DNA of 64,000 nucleotides. Source: JADJOM01 sp963817435. GTDB lineage: Bacteria; Gemmatimonadota; Gemmatimonadetes; Gemmatimonadales; GWC2-71-9. This document shows, one piece after another, positions 35,547 to 43,235 of this stretch; position 1 is the stretch's first letter; every line of letters begins with the position of its first letter. A program made the position numbers and the translations under genes. Where the stretch lies: the NCBI GenBank assembly GCA_963817435.1, contig CAWFNY010000003.1:310001-374000 (forward strand). The letters are read 5' to 3'. The notes beneath the pieces were generated by a model. It was not told the DNA's origin. It did no database searches and saw nothing but the letters and a program-made list of their open reading frames with translations.

Positions 35547-36416
35547 GTGACCTCTTCATGGCGGGCGGCGATTCTCCTGCTCGGCGCGGGCTGCGCGTCG
35601 AGCGCGTCGCCCGCCCGCCCCAGCGGACCCGCGCCAGCTCCACGACCGACGATGGATCCCGCGCGGGTCGAACCTGCCCGCGCCACCACGGTTCGCTACC
35701 CGACATCGGGAGGCGGAATCCTCCGCTATGCACTCGCCCGGCGTGATTCCATCGTCGCCACCATGCCCACCGGCGAAGGGCAGGTGCAGGTGCTCGGCCG
35801 CACGGCCTTCGTCACGATCAGCTGGATCGCCGCGGACACCGGCACCCGCGTCACGGCCCAGGTGGACTCGGTCCTCGCGGACAGCGGTCTCGCCAGCTTC
35901 TCCGCCTCACTCGACAGCGCCCGCGGACTCCGATGGACCGCGGTCCGGCTTCCCAACGGCCGGCTGACAACCTTCGGCACGGGCCGCGGATCCCTCGTCG
36001 GCGATCAGATCCGGGACCAGGTCCACCTCCTCTTTCCGGTGCTGCCCGCCGGCGGCGCGCATCCGGGCGAGTCGTGGACCGACTCCACCACCCGGCCTAC
36101 CCGGGTGAGCGCCTTCGAGGCGAACGAGACCGCGCTGAACTCGAGTACGGCGGCAGCGACGCTCACCAGCGGGAACCTGCTCGAGATCGCGACGGTGCGA
36201 GTCCGCCGGGCGAGCGGCGAAGGTACCCAGTTCAACCAGCCCATGACCGTGCAGGCATCCGGCACCGATACCCTGACCTATCGGCTCGCGCTCGATGGCC
36301 GGGTGATCGAGGTCGCCGGCAACCGGAACACCGATCTGGTCGTGCAGCTCCCGTCGATCGGCCAGAGCGTGCCTGCCCACGAATCGTCCTCGCTCCGGAT
36401 GACCCTCCTCCGATAG
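35547..36416 (+). CDS. Hypothetical exported or lipid-anchored protein (second of a related pair)
   Basis: A 289-residue protein starting at the GTG at 35547, just after the preceding gene. The N-terminus (AAILLLGAGCASS) looks like a lipoprotein signal, although the residue three before the cysteine is glycine rather than leucine. A proline/alanine-rich linker follows, then a beta-rich domain (VQVLGRTAFVTISWIAADTG). It shares the SWTD-type centre with the upstream protein. The gene is followed after 8 bases by mtgA, so a cell-wall connection is possible but unproven. Confidence 0.6.
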   Translation: MTSSWRAAILLLGAGCASSASPARPSGPAPAPRPTMDPARVEPARATTVRYPTSGGGILRYALARRDSIVATMPTGEGQVQVLGRTAFVTISWIAADTGTRVTAQVDSVLADSGLASFSASLDSARGLRWTAVRLPNGRLTTFGTGRGSLVGDQIRDQVHLLFPVLPAGGAHPGESWTDSTTRPTRVSAFEANETALNSSTAAATLTSGNLLEIATVRVRRASGEGTQFNQPMTVQASGTDTLTYRLALDGRVIEVAGNRNTDLVVQLPSIGQSVPAHESSSLRMTLLR

Positions 36417-36424
36417 CATCTTCC

Positions 36425-37348
36425 ATGCGGCGAGTGCTGCACCTGCTCGGCCTCGCGGCGGGGCTGTTCCTCCTCTGGCTCTTCGCCGTCTGGCCGCCGC
36501 CGTCGTGGTACCGGAGCCACTGGCCGCGGCAGACCGCCTTCATGGCCGCGCGCCCCGATACCTGCCCGGCGAATCACTCCGCGCGGCTCTATCGCCCGGT
36601 CCCCCTCGACTCGATCGCCCCCGCGCTGGCGGAAGCGGTGATGATCGGGGAGGACCAGAAGTTCCTCACCCACCACGGCATCGACTACCTCGCGATGGCC
36701 CAGGCCCTGGGCTACCGCCGGCCGGACTTCTCGTGGCACGACTCGCGGGACCGGGCCGCGCTCTACGCGGTGCTGCCTAACGCCTGGCACCGGCGGGACA
36801 AGCTGCGGGGCGCGAGCACCATCACCCAGCAGCTCGCCAAGAACCTCTACCTCTCCGCCTCCCGCAATCCGCTCCGCAAGGTGAAGGAAGCCGTGATCAC
36901 CTGGCGCCTCGAGCACGCGCTCGGCAAACAACGGATCATGGAGCTCTACCTGAACATCGTCGAGCTGGGCGATGGCGTCTGGGGTGCCCAGGCGGCGAGC
37001 GAGCTGTACTTCAAGCGTCCCGCCCGCAACCTGACTCACGAACAGGCGGCCGCACTCGCTGGCACGCTGCCGTTCCCGCGCAAATCCAATCCCGGCTACC
37101 GGCCGGGCCGGATGCGCTGGCGCCAGAACCTGATCCTCCGGCGCATGCGCGGCGAGCAGATCGAAGTCCCCAAGGTCGAAGAGCCGGATACGCCGGATGA
37201 AGCGCCTGCTCCTGCCGGCGCCGACTCGGCCGGCGCCGACTCGACCAGCGCCGACTCAACCGCCCCGCCCGAGAATCCCGACTCGCTGACGCCGGCCCCG
37301 GTGCCTGAACCGGCCCCGGCCCCGTTCCCCGGCGACACCCTGCCATGA
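36425..37348 (+). CDS. mtgA: Monofunctional peptidoglycan glycosyltransferase
   Basis: A 307-residue membrane-anchored GT51 enzyme that polymerises lipid II. A membrane helix (about 5-22) is followed by the catalytic domain. Motif 1 is MIGEDQKFLTHHGID with the catalytic glutamate, and motif 2 is RGASTITQQLAKNLYL. The later LELYLNIVE-type motif reads MELYLNIVELGDGVWG. The last ~65 residues are a proline/alanine/aspartate tail with repeated SADS units (AGADSTSADSTAPP), unusual for MtgA. A penicillin-binding domain is absent. It overlaps the next gene by 4 bases. Confidence 0.92.
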   Translation: MRRVLHLLGLAAGLFLLWLFAVWPPPSWYRSHWPRQTAFMAARPDTCPANHSARLYRPVPLDSIAPALAEAVMIGEDQKFLTHHGIDYLAMAQALGYRRPDFSWHDSRDRAALYAVLPNAWHRRDKLRGASTITQQLAKNLYLSASRNPLRKVKEAVITWRLEHALGKQRIMELYLNIVELGDGVWGAQAASELYFKRPARNLTHEQAAALAGTLPFPRKSNPGYRPGRMRWRQNLILRRMRGEQIEVPKVEEPDTPDEAPAPAGADSAGADSTSADSTAPPENPDSLTPAPVPEPAPAPFPGDTLP

Positions 37349-38208
37349 AGCAGCGATTGACCCTCCTCGGCATCCGGACCGCTTTCCGCACCGTCGGTCG
37401 CGTGGCGCCGGCCCAGGCGGCGGTCTGGGCGGAGGAAGTCTTCTGCCGCCCGCCGAGGGCGAGGATCCGGCCGAGGGAGCAGGAGTTCCTGGCGACGGGA
37501 ACGCCATTCGAGCTGCCGATCTCGACCGGCACACTCGCGGCGTGGGAGTGGGGGAACGGCCCCACCGTGCTGCTGGTCCATGGCTGGGGCAGCCGGGCGG
37601 CGCGATTCCGGGTATTGGCCCCGATGCTGGTCGAAGAGGGTTTCCGGGTCGTGGCGTACGACGGGCCAGCCCATGGGCGGTCACCAGGCAAGCGAACCAG
37701 CCTGCCGGAGTACTCAGCGGCCCTGCTCGAGGTTGCGGCCCTCCTGGGGCCGCTCCACGCCGCAGTAGGCCATTCCCTCGGCGGCGCCGCAATCGCGGTC
37801 GCCCTCCATCGCGGGCTCCGGCTCGAACGCGCGGCCCTGATCGCGCCATTCGGGGCGCCTCCGGAGTTCATCGACCGCTTCGCCAAACTCATCGCCCTGC
37901 CGCGCCGCGCCCAGGATCGCATGGTGGCAAATCTCGAGAAACGGCTCGGCCTCCGCTTTCAGGATCTCCATATCGCGGATCTGGCACGGACGCTTCACAC
38001 GCCGGCGCTGGTCATCCACGATCGTGACGACGAGGACATCCCCCTCAGGGAGGGTCGCGCCATCGCGACCTCCTGGCCAGGCTCGGAATTCGTGGAGACC
38101 AGGGGACTGGGCCACCACGCCATTATGCGTGACGCTGAGGTGGCTCGGCGGATTGCAGGATTTGTGGCGGGAGGACGCTCAGCGGAGCCTAGCGGGGAAC
38201 CGCTCTAG
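37345..38208 (+). CDS. Alpha/beta hydrolase
   Basis: A 287-residue hydrolase. The oxyanion HGWGSRAARFR follows strand LLVHG, the nucleophile elbow is VGHSLGGAAIA, the acid is in IHDRDDEDIPL, and the histidine is in TRGLGHHAIMRD. The N-terminal ~60 residues are basic and helical. Substrate unknown. Its ATG overlaps the mtgA stop, and its 3' end overlaps the convergent membrane-protein gene by 20 bases. Confidence 0.85.
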   Translation: MKQRLTLLGIRTAFRTVGRVAPAQAAVWAEEVFCRPPRARIRPREQEFLATGTPFELPISTGTLAAWEWGNGPTVLLVHGWGSRAARFRVLAPMLVEEGFRVVAYDGPAHGRSPGKRTSLPEYSAALLEVAALLGPLHAAVGHSLGGAAIAVALHRGLRLERAALIAPFGAPPEFIDRFAKLIALPRRAQDRMVANLEKRLGLRFQDLHIADLARTLHTPALVIHDRDDEDIPLREGRAIATSWPGSEFVETRGLGHHAIMRDAEVARRIAGFVAGGRSAEPSGEPL

Positions 38209-38668
38209 CGCGGTCGTTGATCAGGCGAAGCAGCTCTTCGGGTGGATGATCGAGCCCGGATACCGCCAGCAGGATCGGGGAGAGCCCCAGCTCCTTCGCG
38301 AAACCTCTCAGCGCCCGCTGGTTCTCGGGCAGCTGCTTCGCCCAGCGGTCCGGATCGGTCAGCTCGAGGGAGATGACCCAGATCTTCATCAGCGGCCTGA
38401 GCTCGCCACGAATGATCTCATTCCACGGAATCGGCCCGATCCCAAGCGCCGGGTCGGAGACGCCGGTGTCATCGAGAACGATCCGCTCCTTGAGCGCTCC
38501 TGCGGGCCGGGTCGCGAAGAACAGGATGACGCCGCCTACCAGGAGGAGCGGCCAACCCACCAGCGGGACCCGCTGCGCGACCGCGCCGATGCCAACGACC
38601 AGGAAACTGACGGCACCGACGAGCCATGGCCCCCGGGACATCGGCCGGCTGTGGGTGACTATCCGCAT
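38189..38668 (-). CDS. STM3941-like membrane protein
   Basis: A 159-residue protein with two membrane helices near the N-terminus (LVGAVSFLVVGIGAVA and LVGWPLLLVGGVILFF). They are followed by a cytoplasmic domain with the alternating strands of a small PH-like fold (IVLDDTGVSDPALGIGPIPW, then KIWVISLELTD). The layout is like STM3941 proteins of enterobacteria, whose role is unknown. An ATG at 38668 is preferred to the GTG one codon before it. Confidence 0.6.
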   Translation of the reverse strand: MRIVTHSRPMSRGPWLVGAVSFLVVGIGAVAQRVPLVGWPLLLVGGVILFFATRPAGALKERIVLDDTGVSDPALGIGPIPWNEIIRGELRPLMKIWVISLELTDPDRWAKQLPENQRALRGFAKELGLSPILLAVSGLDHPPEELLRLINDRARAVPR

Positions 38669-38677
38669 CACCCGGTA

Positions 38678-39607
38678 CTAGAGGATCTTCTTGCCGAACG
38701 CCGACTGCACCAGTTCCACGGCGAACTCGGCGGAGCGGTTCCGGTCGTCGAGGATCGGATTGACTTCGACGATTTCAAGCGACGTCATCACGCCCGCGGC
38801 GTGCAGCGATTCCATGACGAGCTGCGCCTCCCGCCAGTCGAGCCCGCCCTTGACCGGCGTTCCGACCCCGGGTGCCAGGCTCGGATCGACGGCATCGAGA
38901 TCGAAGCTCACATGCACCAGGTCCGTGTCATGCGTGACGTTCTCGATCGCCTTTTCCATGACGATGTGAATGCCGTGCCGGTCGATGTCGGCCATGGTGT
39001 AGACGTGGACGCCGAGGCGGCGGAGATGCTCGCGCTCACCCTCGTCCACGCTGCGGATGCCCACCATCGCGACATTGCCCGGTTCGATCTTGCGGAAGCG
39101 GCCGCCGACGGCGCCGAGGGCCGTGGGGCCGAGGCCGAGCAGCGCGGCCAGCGGCATGCCGTGCACGTTGCCCGAGGGAGAGGTCTTCGGGGTGTTGATG
39201 TCGCTGTGGGCATCGACCCACAGGAGGCCGACCCGCTTTCCCTTCCGGCGCGCCCAGCTCGCGACACCGGAGACGGTGCCGACCGCGATCGAGTGATCGC
39301 CGCCTAACACAAGCGGGAAGTGGCCCCGCGCCATCACCTTCTCGACCTTCTGGGCCAGCAGCCGGTTGGCGTGGGTGATCTCGGTGAGGTAACGGGCGCG
39401 GACTTCACCGACCCGCAGCTGTTCCATGTTCCGGATCTCGAGGTCCCCGTGATCGATCACGGTGTGCCCCAGTTCGCGGAGCGCGTCGTTCAGTCCCGCG
39501 ATCCGGATCGCCGATGGTCCCATATCGACGCCGCGCCGGCCGGATCCGAGGTCCATCGGGACGCCAATGATGTGAACCGTCCGTCCCGATGTCCGCCGCG
39601 GGGGCAT
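38678..39607 (-). CDS. rocF: Arginase
   Basis: A 309-residue ureohydrolase converting arginine to ornithine and urea. The binuclear manganese ligands are visible: GGDHSIAVG, WVDAHSDINTP and SFDLDAVDPSLAPG. The conserved glutamate is in SLEIVEVNPILDD. The N-terminus IIGVPMDLGSGRRGVDMGP is typical of arginases rather than agmatinases. The gene lies just downstream of dnaN and overlaps its stop by one base. Confidence 0.92.
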   Translation of the reverse strand: MPPRRTSGRTVHIIGVPMDLGSGRRGVDMGPSAIRIAGLNDALRELGHTVIDHGDLEIRNMEQLRVGEVRARYLTEITHANRLLAQKVEKVMARGHFPLVLGGDHSIAVGTVSGVASWARRKGKRVGLLWVDAHSDINTPKTSPSGNVHGMPLAALLGLGPTALGAVGGRFRKIEPGNVAMVGIRSVDEGEREHLRRLGVHVYTMADIDRHGIHIVMEKAIENVTHDTDLVHVSFDLDAVDPSLAPGVGTPVKGGLDWREAQLVMESLHAAGVMTSLEIVEVNPILDDRNRSAEFAVELVQSAFGKKIL

Positions 39608-40722
39608 CAGTCCACCAGGCGGAGCGGCATCACGAGCGTCAGATAGGCGGCGGGATCGTTCCAGCCCACCGGCTCGCAGGTGGCGGCGCGTTCCGGCCCC
39701 TTGAAGGTCATGCGCACCTCATCGGTCGGCATGTACTTCATGATCTCGAGCAGATACGCGGCGTTGAAGCCGATCTCCATCGTCTCGCCGTCGTAGCCGA
39801 CCGACATCTCCTCCTGTGCCTCACCGAGGTCGGGCGTCTGCACCGAGAGCTTGCAGGAGCCACTCGCGAGGCCCATCCGGATCCGGTGGGTCTGATCGCT
39901 CGCGACGATGCTCATCCGCCGGAGCGCGGCGGTCAGGGCCGCCTTGTCGGCGGTCATCGTCTTGTCGTTCTCGCGCGGGATGACCTGCTCGTAATTCGGG
40001 TACGGACCCTCGATGAGCCGGGTGAAGACCTGGGTGGTCGCGGAGCGGAAGCCGAGATGGTTGTCGCTCTTGGCGATCTCGAGCTCGTCGGAATCGGAGA
40101 AGAGCCGGCGGATCTGGTCGAGGGCCTTGGGCGGGATGATCAGGTCGGCCTGACCCTTCCCGATGCCGGCCGTGACCGGAACGTCCATCCGCGCCAGCCG
40201 GTGGCCGTTAGTGGCGACCATGCGCATGCGCTCGGGACGGAGCTCCCAGAGGACGCCGTTGAGAATCGGCCGGCTCTCTTCGGTGCTGGCCGCGAAGGCC
40301 ACGTGCGAAACCAGCTTCTGCACGTCGCCGGCGCGCGAACGCCAGGCGGCGTCGAATTTCACCGACGGGAAGGCGGGGAACTCCTCCCGTGGCAGGCCGA
40401 GCAGCCGGAACTTCGAGCGGCCGCATTCGATCGTGGCGCGCTGTTCACCCGAACTGGTCAGCCGGATGGCGGCGCTGGGCAGCTCGCGGACGATGTCCGA
40501 GAGCTTCTTGGCCGGCAGTGTAATGGCGCCTTCCTGGTCCACCGAGGCGGGCACTGTGGTGCTCACCGCGATATCCAGATCGGTTCCCGAGAGTCTCAAG
40601 CCGTCGCCGGTCGCCTCGAGCAGCACATTCGAGAGTACCGGGAGCGTGGTCTTGGTGGGAATCGAGGCGCTGACCGCCTGCAGCCCTTCCTGGAACTGCT
40701 CCCGCGTGATCGTGAACTTCAT
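39607..40722 (-). CDS. dnaN: DNA polymerase III sliding clamp, beta subunit
   Basis: A 371-residue three-domain clamp. It begins MKFTITREQFQEGLQAVSAS, and the C-terminus carries the peptide-binding end VMPLRLVD (typical ending P-M-R). The ATG at 40722 is preceded by GAGGGA. The transcript reads away from the candidate origin at 40.72-40.94 kb. The usual recF and gyrB neighbours are missing. Arginase sits in their place. Confidence 0.97.
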   Translation of the reverse strand: MKFTITREQFQEGLQAVSASIPTKTTLPVLSNVLLEATGDGLRLSGTDLDIAVSTTVPASVDQEGAITLPAKKLSDIVRELPSAAIRLTSSGEQRATIECGRSKFRLLGLPREEFPAFPSVKFDAAWRSRAGDVQKLVSHVAFAASTEESRPILNGVLWELRPERMRMVATNGHRLARMDVPVTAGIGKGQADLIIPPKALDQIRRLFSDSDELEIAKSDNHLGFRSATTQVFTRLIEGPYPNYEQVIPRENDKTMTADKAALTAALRRMSIVASDQTHRIRMGLASGSCKLSVQTPDLGEAQEEMSVGYDGETMEIGFNAAYLLEIMKYMPTDEVRMTFKGPERAATCEPVGWNDPAAYLTLVMPLRLVD

Positions 40723-40944
40723 CCCGTCCCTCGGCGTGCAAGAAAAGACTACTAGTTCTCAGTTAACTAGGCCTAGCAGTAGTAGTAGGGGTTCTGGATA
40801 TGTGGACAGAACCCTCAACCAACTGCTCTGACACCAGCTTCCGCGTTATGGCGCTGTGGACGCGGTGTGGAGGGCGGGGATGCTCTGGGGGTGAACGCCC
40901 CGGTTGTCCGCCTTACCCACATCACCCACACGCCGCGTGGATCA
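40723..40944. other. Candidate chromosomal replication origin (oriC) between dnaN and dnaA
   Basis: This 222-base gap has an AT-richer left third and a set of DnaA-box-like 9-mers. On the plus strand these are TTACCCACA (40913-40921) and the directly adjacent TCACCCACA (40922-40930). On the minus strand there are three TGTGGA-type sites (40801-40809, 40855-40863, 40866-40874). At 40774-40788 there is TAG-CAG-TAG-TAG-TAG. Read on the minus strand from the box at 40801 it gives a short GC-rich stretch, then CTA repeats and an AT-rich region. That is the order of a DnaA-trio unwinding element. No perfect TTATCCACA occurs. Confidence 0.6.
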
Positions 40945-42327
40945 TTACTGTGCGACAAGCTCCGCGCGCGCGCTTTCGATGCGATCCTTGAAGGTCCGGT
41001 CGCGCGACATCTGCCGCTGAACCTTATCGACACTGTGGATCACGGTCGAGTGATCCCGGCCTCCGAAGGCCTGTCCGATCTCGATCAGCTGCATCTGCAG
41101 CAGGTCGCGGGCGAGGTACATCGCGATCTGCCGGGGCACCACCAGGGTCTTGATGCGCGCCTTGGAGCGCAACTGTTCGGCGGTCACACCCCAGCGCCGG
41201 GCCACCACGTCCTGGATCCGGTCGATGGTCGGCAGCGTCTTGGGTGTCAGCGGCCCATCCTCGCCGGGGCGGATCTTGTCGGCCAGCGCTTCGCGGGCCA
41301 GGTCGATCGAAACCTCGCGGTGTTTGAGCGACGCGTACAGCAGCAGCTTGATGATCGAGCCTTCCAGCTCGCGGACGTTGGAGCGGACGTGTTCCGCGAT
41401 GAAGCGGAGCACGTCATCCGGGATGGTCATCTCGAGATGATCGAGCTCCTGCTTCTTGCGCAGGATGGCGATCCGGTGCTCGAGGTCGGGCTGCCCGATG
41501 TCGGCGACCATGCCCCACTCGAACCGGCTTACCAGCCGCGCCTCGAGGCCCGGAATGTCCTTTGGAGGCCGGTCGGACGTCAGGACGATCTGCTTGCCGG
41601 CCTCATACAGCGCGTTGAAGGTGTGGAAGAACTCTTCCTGGGTGGCTTCCTTGCCCTCAAGGAAATGAACGTCGTCCACCAGGAAGAGGTCGATGTCGTG
41701 CCGGTAACGCTTGCGGAGCTCCGGCATGGTCCGCCGGGAGATCCCCTCGATCACCTCGTTGATGAACTGCTCGGCGCTCACGTACAGCACCCGGGTCCCC
41801 GGCGCCCGGCGCAGCATCGCATGGGCGATGGCCTGCATCAGGTGGGTCTTGCCGAGTCCGGTGGCGCCGTAGATGAAGAGCGGGTTGTAGGTCTTGCCGG
41901 GCGCTTCCACGGCGGCATGGGCCGCCGCCGCCGCCAGCTGGTTCGACTTGCCGATGACGAACGTCTCGAAGGTATACCGTTCGTTGAGCGGCTGGTTGCT
42001 GGGATTGGACGGCTGGCCCCCCTGGCCGGCGGCCGGGGCGCTGACGAAGAAATCCATCTGCGGCCGCCGCTGGCGGTCTTCCTGGACGCGGAAGGTCACC
42101 ACGATCGGCTTGCCTGCCACCGTCTCCGCGAGCTTGGAGAGGAGGGCACCATGGTTCGCCTCGTTCCACTTGGCGGCGAATTCGTCGGGCGCGGCAACGA
42201 CGAGCCGGTCCGCCTCGAGGGCGACGGCTTCGGTCGGTTCGAGCCAGGCACGAACCACCTTGTCCGAAAGCTGTCGACCAGCTTCATCGAGGATCAGCTT
42301 CCAGAGATCTTTGGCGGACTGCGGCAT
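40945..42327 (-). CDS. dnaA: Chromosomal replication initiator DnaA
   Basis: A 460-residue initiator. Domain I (about 1-85) is followed by a short linker rich in Q/S/N. The AAA+ core has Walker A GATGLGKTHLMQA, Walker B LFLVDDVHFLEGKEATQEE and arginine-finger region RFEWGMVADI. Domain IV has the DNA-binding signature FGGRDHSTVIHSVDKV. The ATG at 42327 gives the family N-terminus (MPQSAKDLWKLILDE). A TTG ten codons upstream (42357) is also open and lies only nine bases after the -10 box, so a longer leaderless form cannot be ruled out. Confidence 0.97.
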   Translation of the reverse strand: MPQSAKDLWKLILDEAGRQLSDKVVRAWLEPTEAVALEADRLVVAAPDEFAAKWNEANHGALLSKLAETVAGKPIVVTFRVQEDRQRRPQMDFFVSAPAAGQGGQPSNPSNQPLNERYTFETFVIGKSNQLAAAAAHAAVEAPGKTYNPLFIYGATGLGKTHLMQAIAHAMLRRAPGTRVLYVSAEQFINEVIEGISRRTMPELRKRYRHDIDLFLVDDVHFLEGKEATQEEFFHTFNALYEAGKQIVLTSDRPPKDIPGLEARLVSRFEWGMVADIGQPDLEHRIAILRKKQELDHLEMTIPDDVLRFIAEHVRSNVRELEGSIIKLLLYASLKHREVSIDLAREALADKIRPGEDGPLTPKTLPTIDRIQDVVARRWGVTAEQLRSKARIKTLVVPRQIAMYLARDLLQMQLIEIGQAFGGRDHSTVIHSVDKVQRQMSRDRTFKDRIESARAELVAQ

Positions 42328-42366
42328 GCTGCTTCGGGGCGGGTGGGGCGTTCGCAAGGGCAGCCG

Positions 42367-42395
42367 ATTGTACGGGCGGGATGTGGAAAAGTCAA
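42367..42395 (-). promoter_or_regulatory. dnaA promoter with a DnaA-box-like site in its spacer
   Basis: On the minus strand: TTGACT (42395-42390), 17 bases, TACAAT (42372-42367). The spacer contains TTTTCCACA (42390-42382), one mismatch from the consensus DnaA box, so DnaA could repress its own gene here. Confidence 0.65.
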
Positions 42396-42397
42396 CC

Positions 42398-42427
42398 TTG
42401 ACCTGAACGGGGTCGGTTGGCTAGGTT
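42398..42427 (+). promoter_or_regulatory. rpmH promoter
   Basis: TTGACC (42398-42403), 18 bases, TAGGTT (42422-42427), then a 27-base leader with GAGGGG before the rpmH ATG. The -35 boxes of the dnaA and rpmH promoters are back to back, only two bases apart. Confidence 0.55.
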
Positions 42428-42454
42428 TGCGGGCTCATTTGAGGGGATATTTAG

Positions 42455-42616
42455 ATGAATCCGTCATATCGTCCGCGCAACAAGCGACGCATCGCCAAGC
42501 ACGGTTTCCGGGCCCGGATGGAGAACCGCTGGGGGCGGGCGACCTTGTCACGCCGCCGCAAGAAGGGCCGGAAGCAGCTGGTCGTCTCGATCGGCTCCAA
42601 GCACGGGACGCGCTGA
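42455..42616 (+). CDS. rpmH: Ribosomal protein bL34
   Basis: A 53-residue ribosomal protein of the large subunit. The family core is clear: RPRNKRRIAKHGFRARMENR, then the GRATLSRRRKKGRK motif. The usual protein is 44-47 residues, so this one has a tail of several residues (VVSIGSKHGTR). GAGGGG precedes the ATG. Its last base overlaps the open frame of rnpA, which stays open across the whole of rpmH. Confidence 0.95.
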   Translation: MNPSYRPRNKRRIAKHGFRARMENRWGRATLSRRRKKGRKQLVVSIGSKHGTR

Positions 42617-42672
42617 CGACTGCCCGCCAGCAGCGTCCCCGTTCGAGGCGCCTCGCGGCGCAGGCGGAGCGG

Positions 42673-42957
42673 ATGCGGTGCCTCACGGCAGGTCGGCGTC
42701 GGCGGTCGCGGTTGCTGGAGTTTGTCTGGCTGAACAATACGGCGGGCCACCCACGGATGGGACTGATCGTACCCAGGTTCCAATCCTCCGCGGTGGCCCG
42801 CAATCGTTTGCGGCGCCGCCTCAGCGAGATCTGGCGCCGGGAGATCCAGGGTCGGCAAGGTGATCGTGATCTCATCATCCGGGCCCGGAAGGACGCCTAC
42901 TCGGCGACCTTCGGCGAGCTGCACGCGGAGCTGCTCGCGTGGGTAGTGGCACTGTGA
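42673..42957 (+). CDS. rnpA: RNase P protein component
   Basis: The protein partner of the rnpB RNA. The RNA-binding RNR motif is VARNRLRRRLSEIWRREIQG, followed by RDLIIRARKDA. The ATG at 42673 gives only 94 residues and cuts off the first helix. In this frame the sequence RRLAAQAER just upstream matches the usual RnpA N-terminus. No ATG, GTG or TTG occurs between 42445 and 42673; a CTG at 42613 overlapping the rpmH stop is the best candidate for a longer start. The stop codon overlaps yidD. Confidence 0.88.
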   Translation: MRCLTAGRRRRSRLLEFVWLNNTAGHPRMGLIVPRFQSSAVARNRLRRRLSEIWRREIQGRQGDRDLIIRARKDAYSATFGELHAELLAWVVAL

Positions 42958-43217
42958 TCGGTGGTGCGGAGCGGCCGACCACCGTGCTTGGCTGGCTGCT
43001 CGCGCCGCTGACCCTGCTGCTGATCGCCCTGATCCGCCTCTATCAGTTGCTCATCTCCCCGGCCCTGCCTCCCAGTTGCCGATTCACGCCGAGCTGCTCT
43101 CAATACACCCTGGATGCCGTTCGTCGCCACGGAGCGCTCAGGGGCGCGTGGCTCGGTGTCCGTCGCCTCGTGCGATGCCACCCCTGGCATCCGGGCGGCT
43201 ATGATCCTGTTCCCTGA
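42954..43217 (+). CDS. yidD: Membrane protein insertion efficiency factor YidD
   Basis: An 87-residue membrane-associated protein with an N-terminal hydrophobic helix and the family signature: LISPALPPSCRFTPSCSQYTLDAV and the C-terminal RCHPWHPGGYDPVP. It starts at the GTG at 42954, overlapping the rnpA stop (GTGA). The order rpmH-rnpA-yidD-yidC-mnmE is the classic conserved origin-side operon. Confidence 0.95.
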   Translation: MIGGAERPTTVLGWLLAPLTLLLIALIRLYQLLISPALPPSCRFTPSCSQYTLDAVRRHGALRGAWLGVRRLVRCHPWHPGGYDPVP

Positions 43218-43235
43218 CCTCGGTCTCTAGATCCC

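Noticed and set aside
38024..39307. A 427-codon open frame on the plus strand across arginase and the membrane protein gene
   Set aside because: It is antisense to arginase, whose motifs are certain, and has no family features.
40867..42672. Open plus-strand frame across dnaA and rpmH ending as rnpA
   Set aside because: Only the last part (from about 42613) resembles RnpA. The stretch over dnaA is antisense noise.
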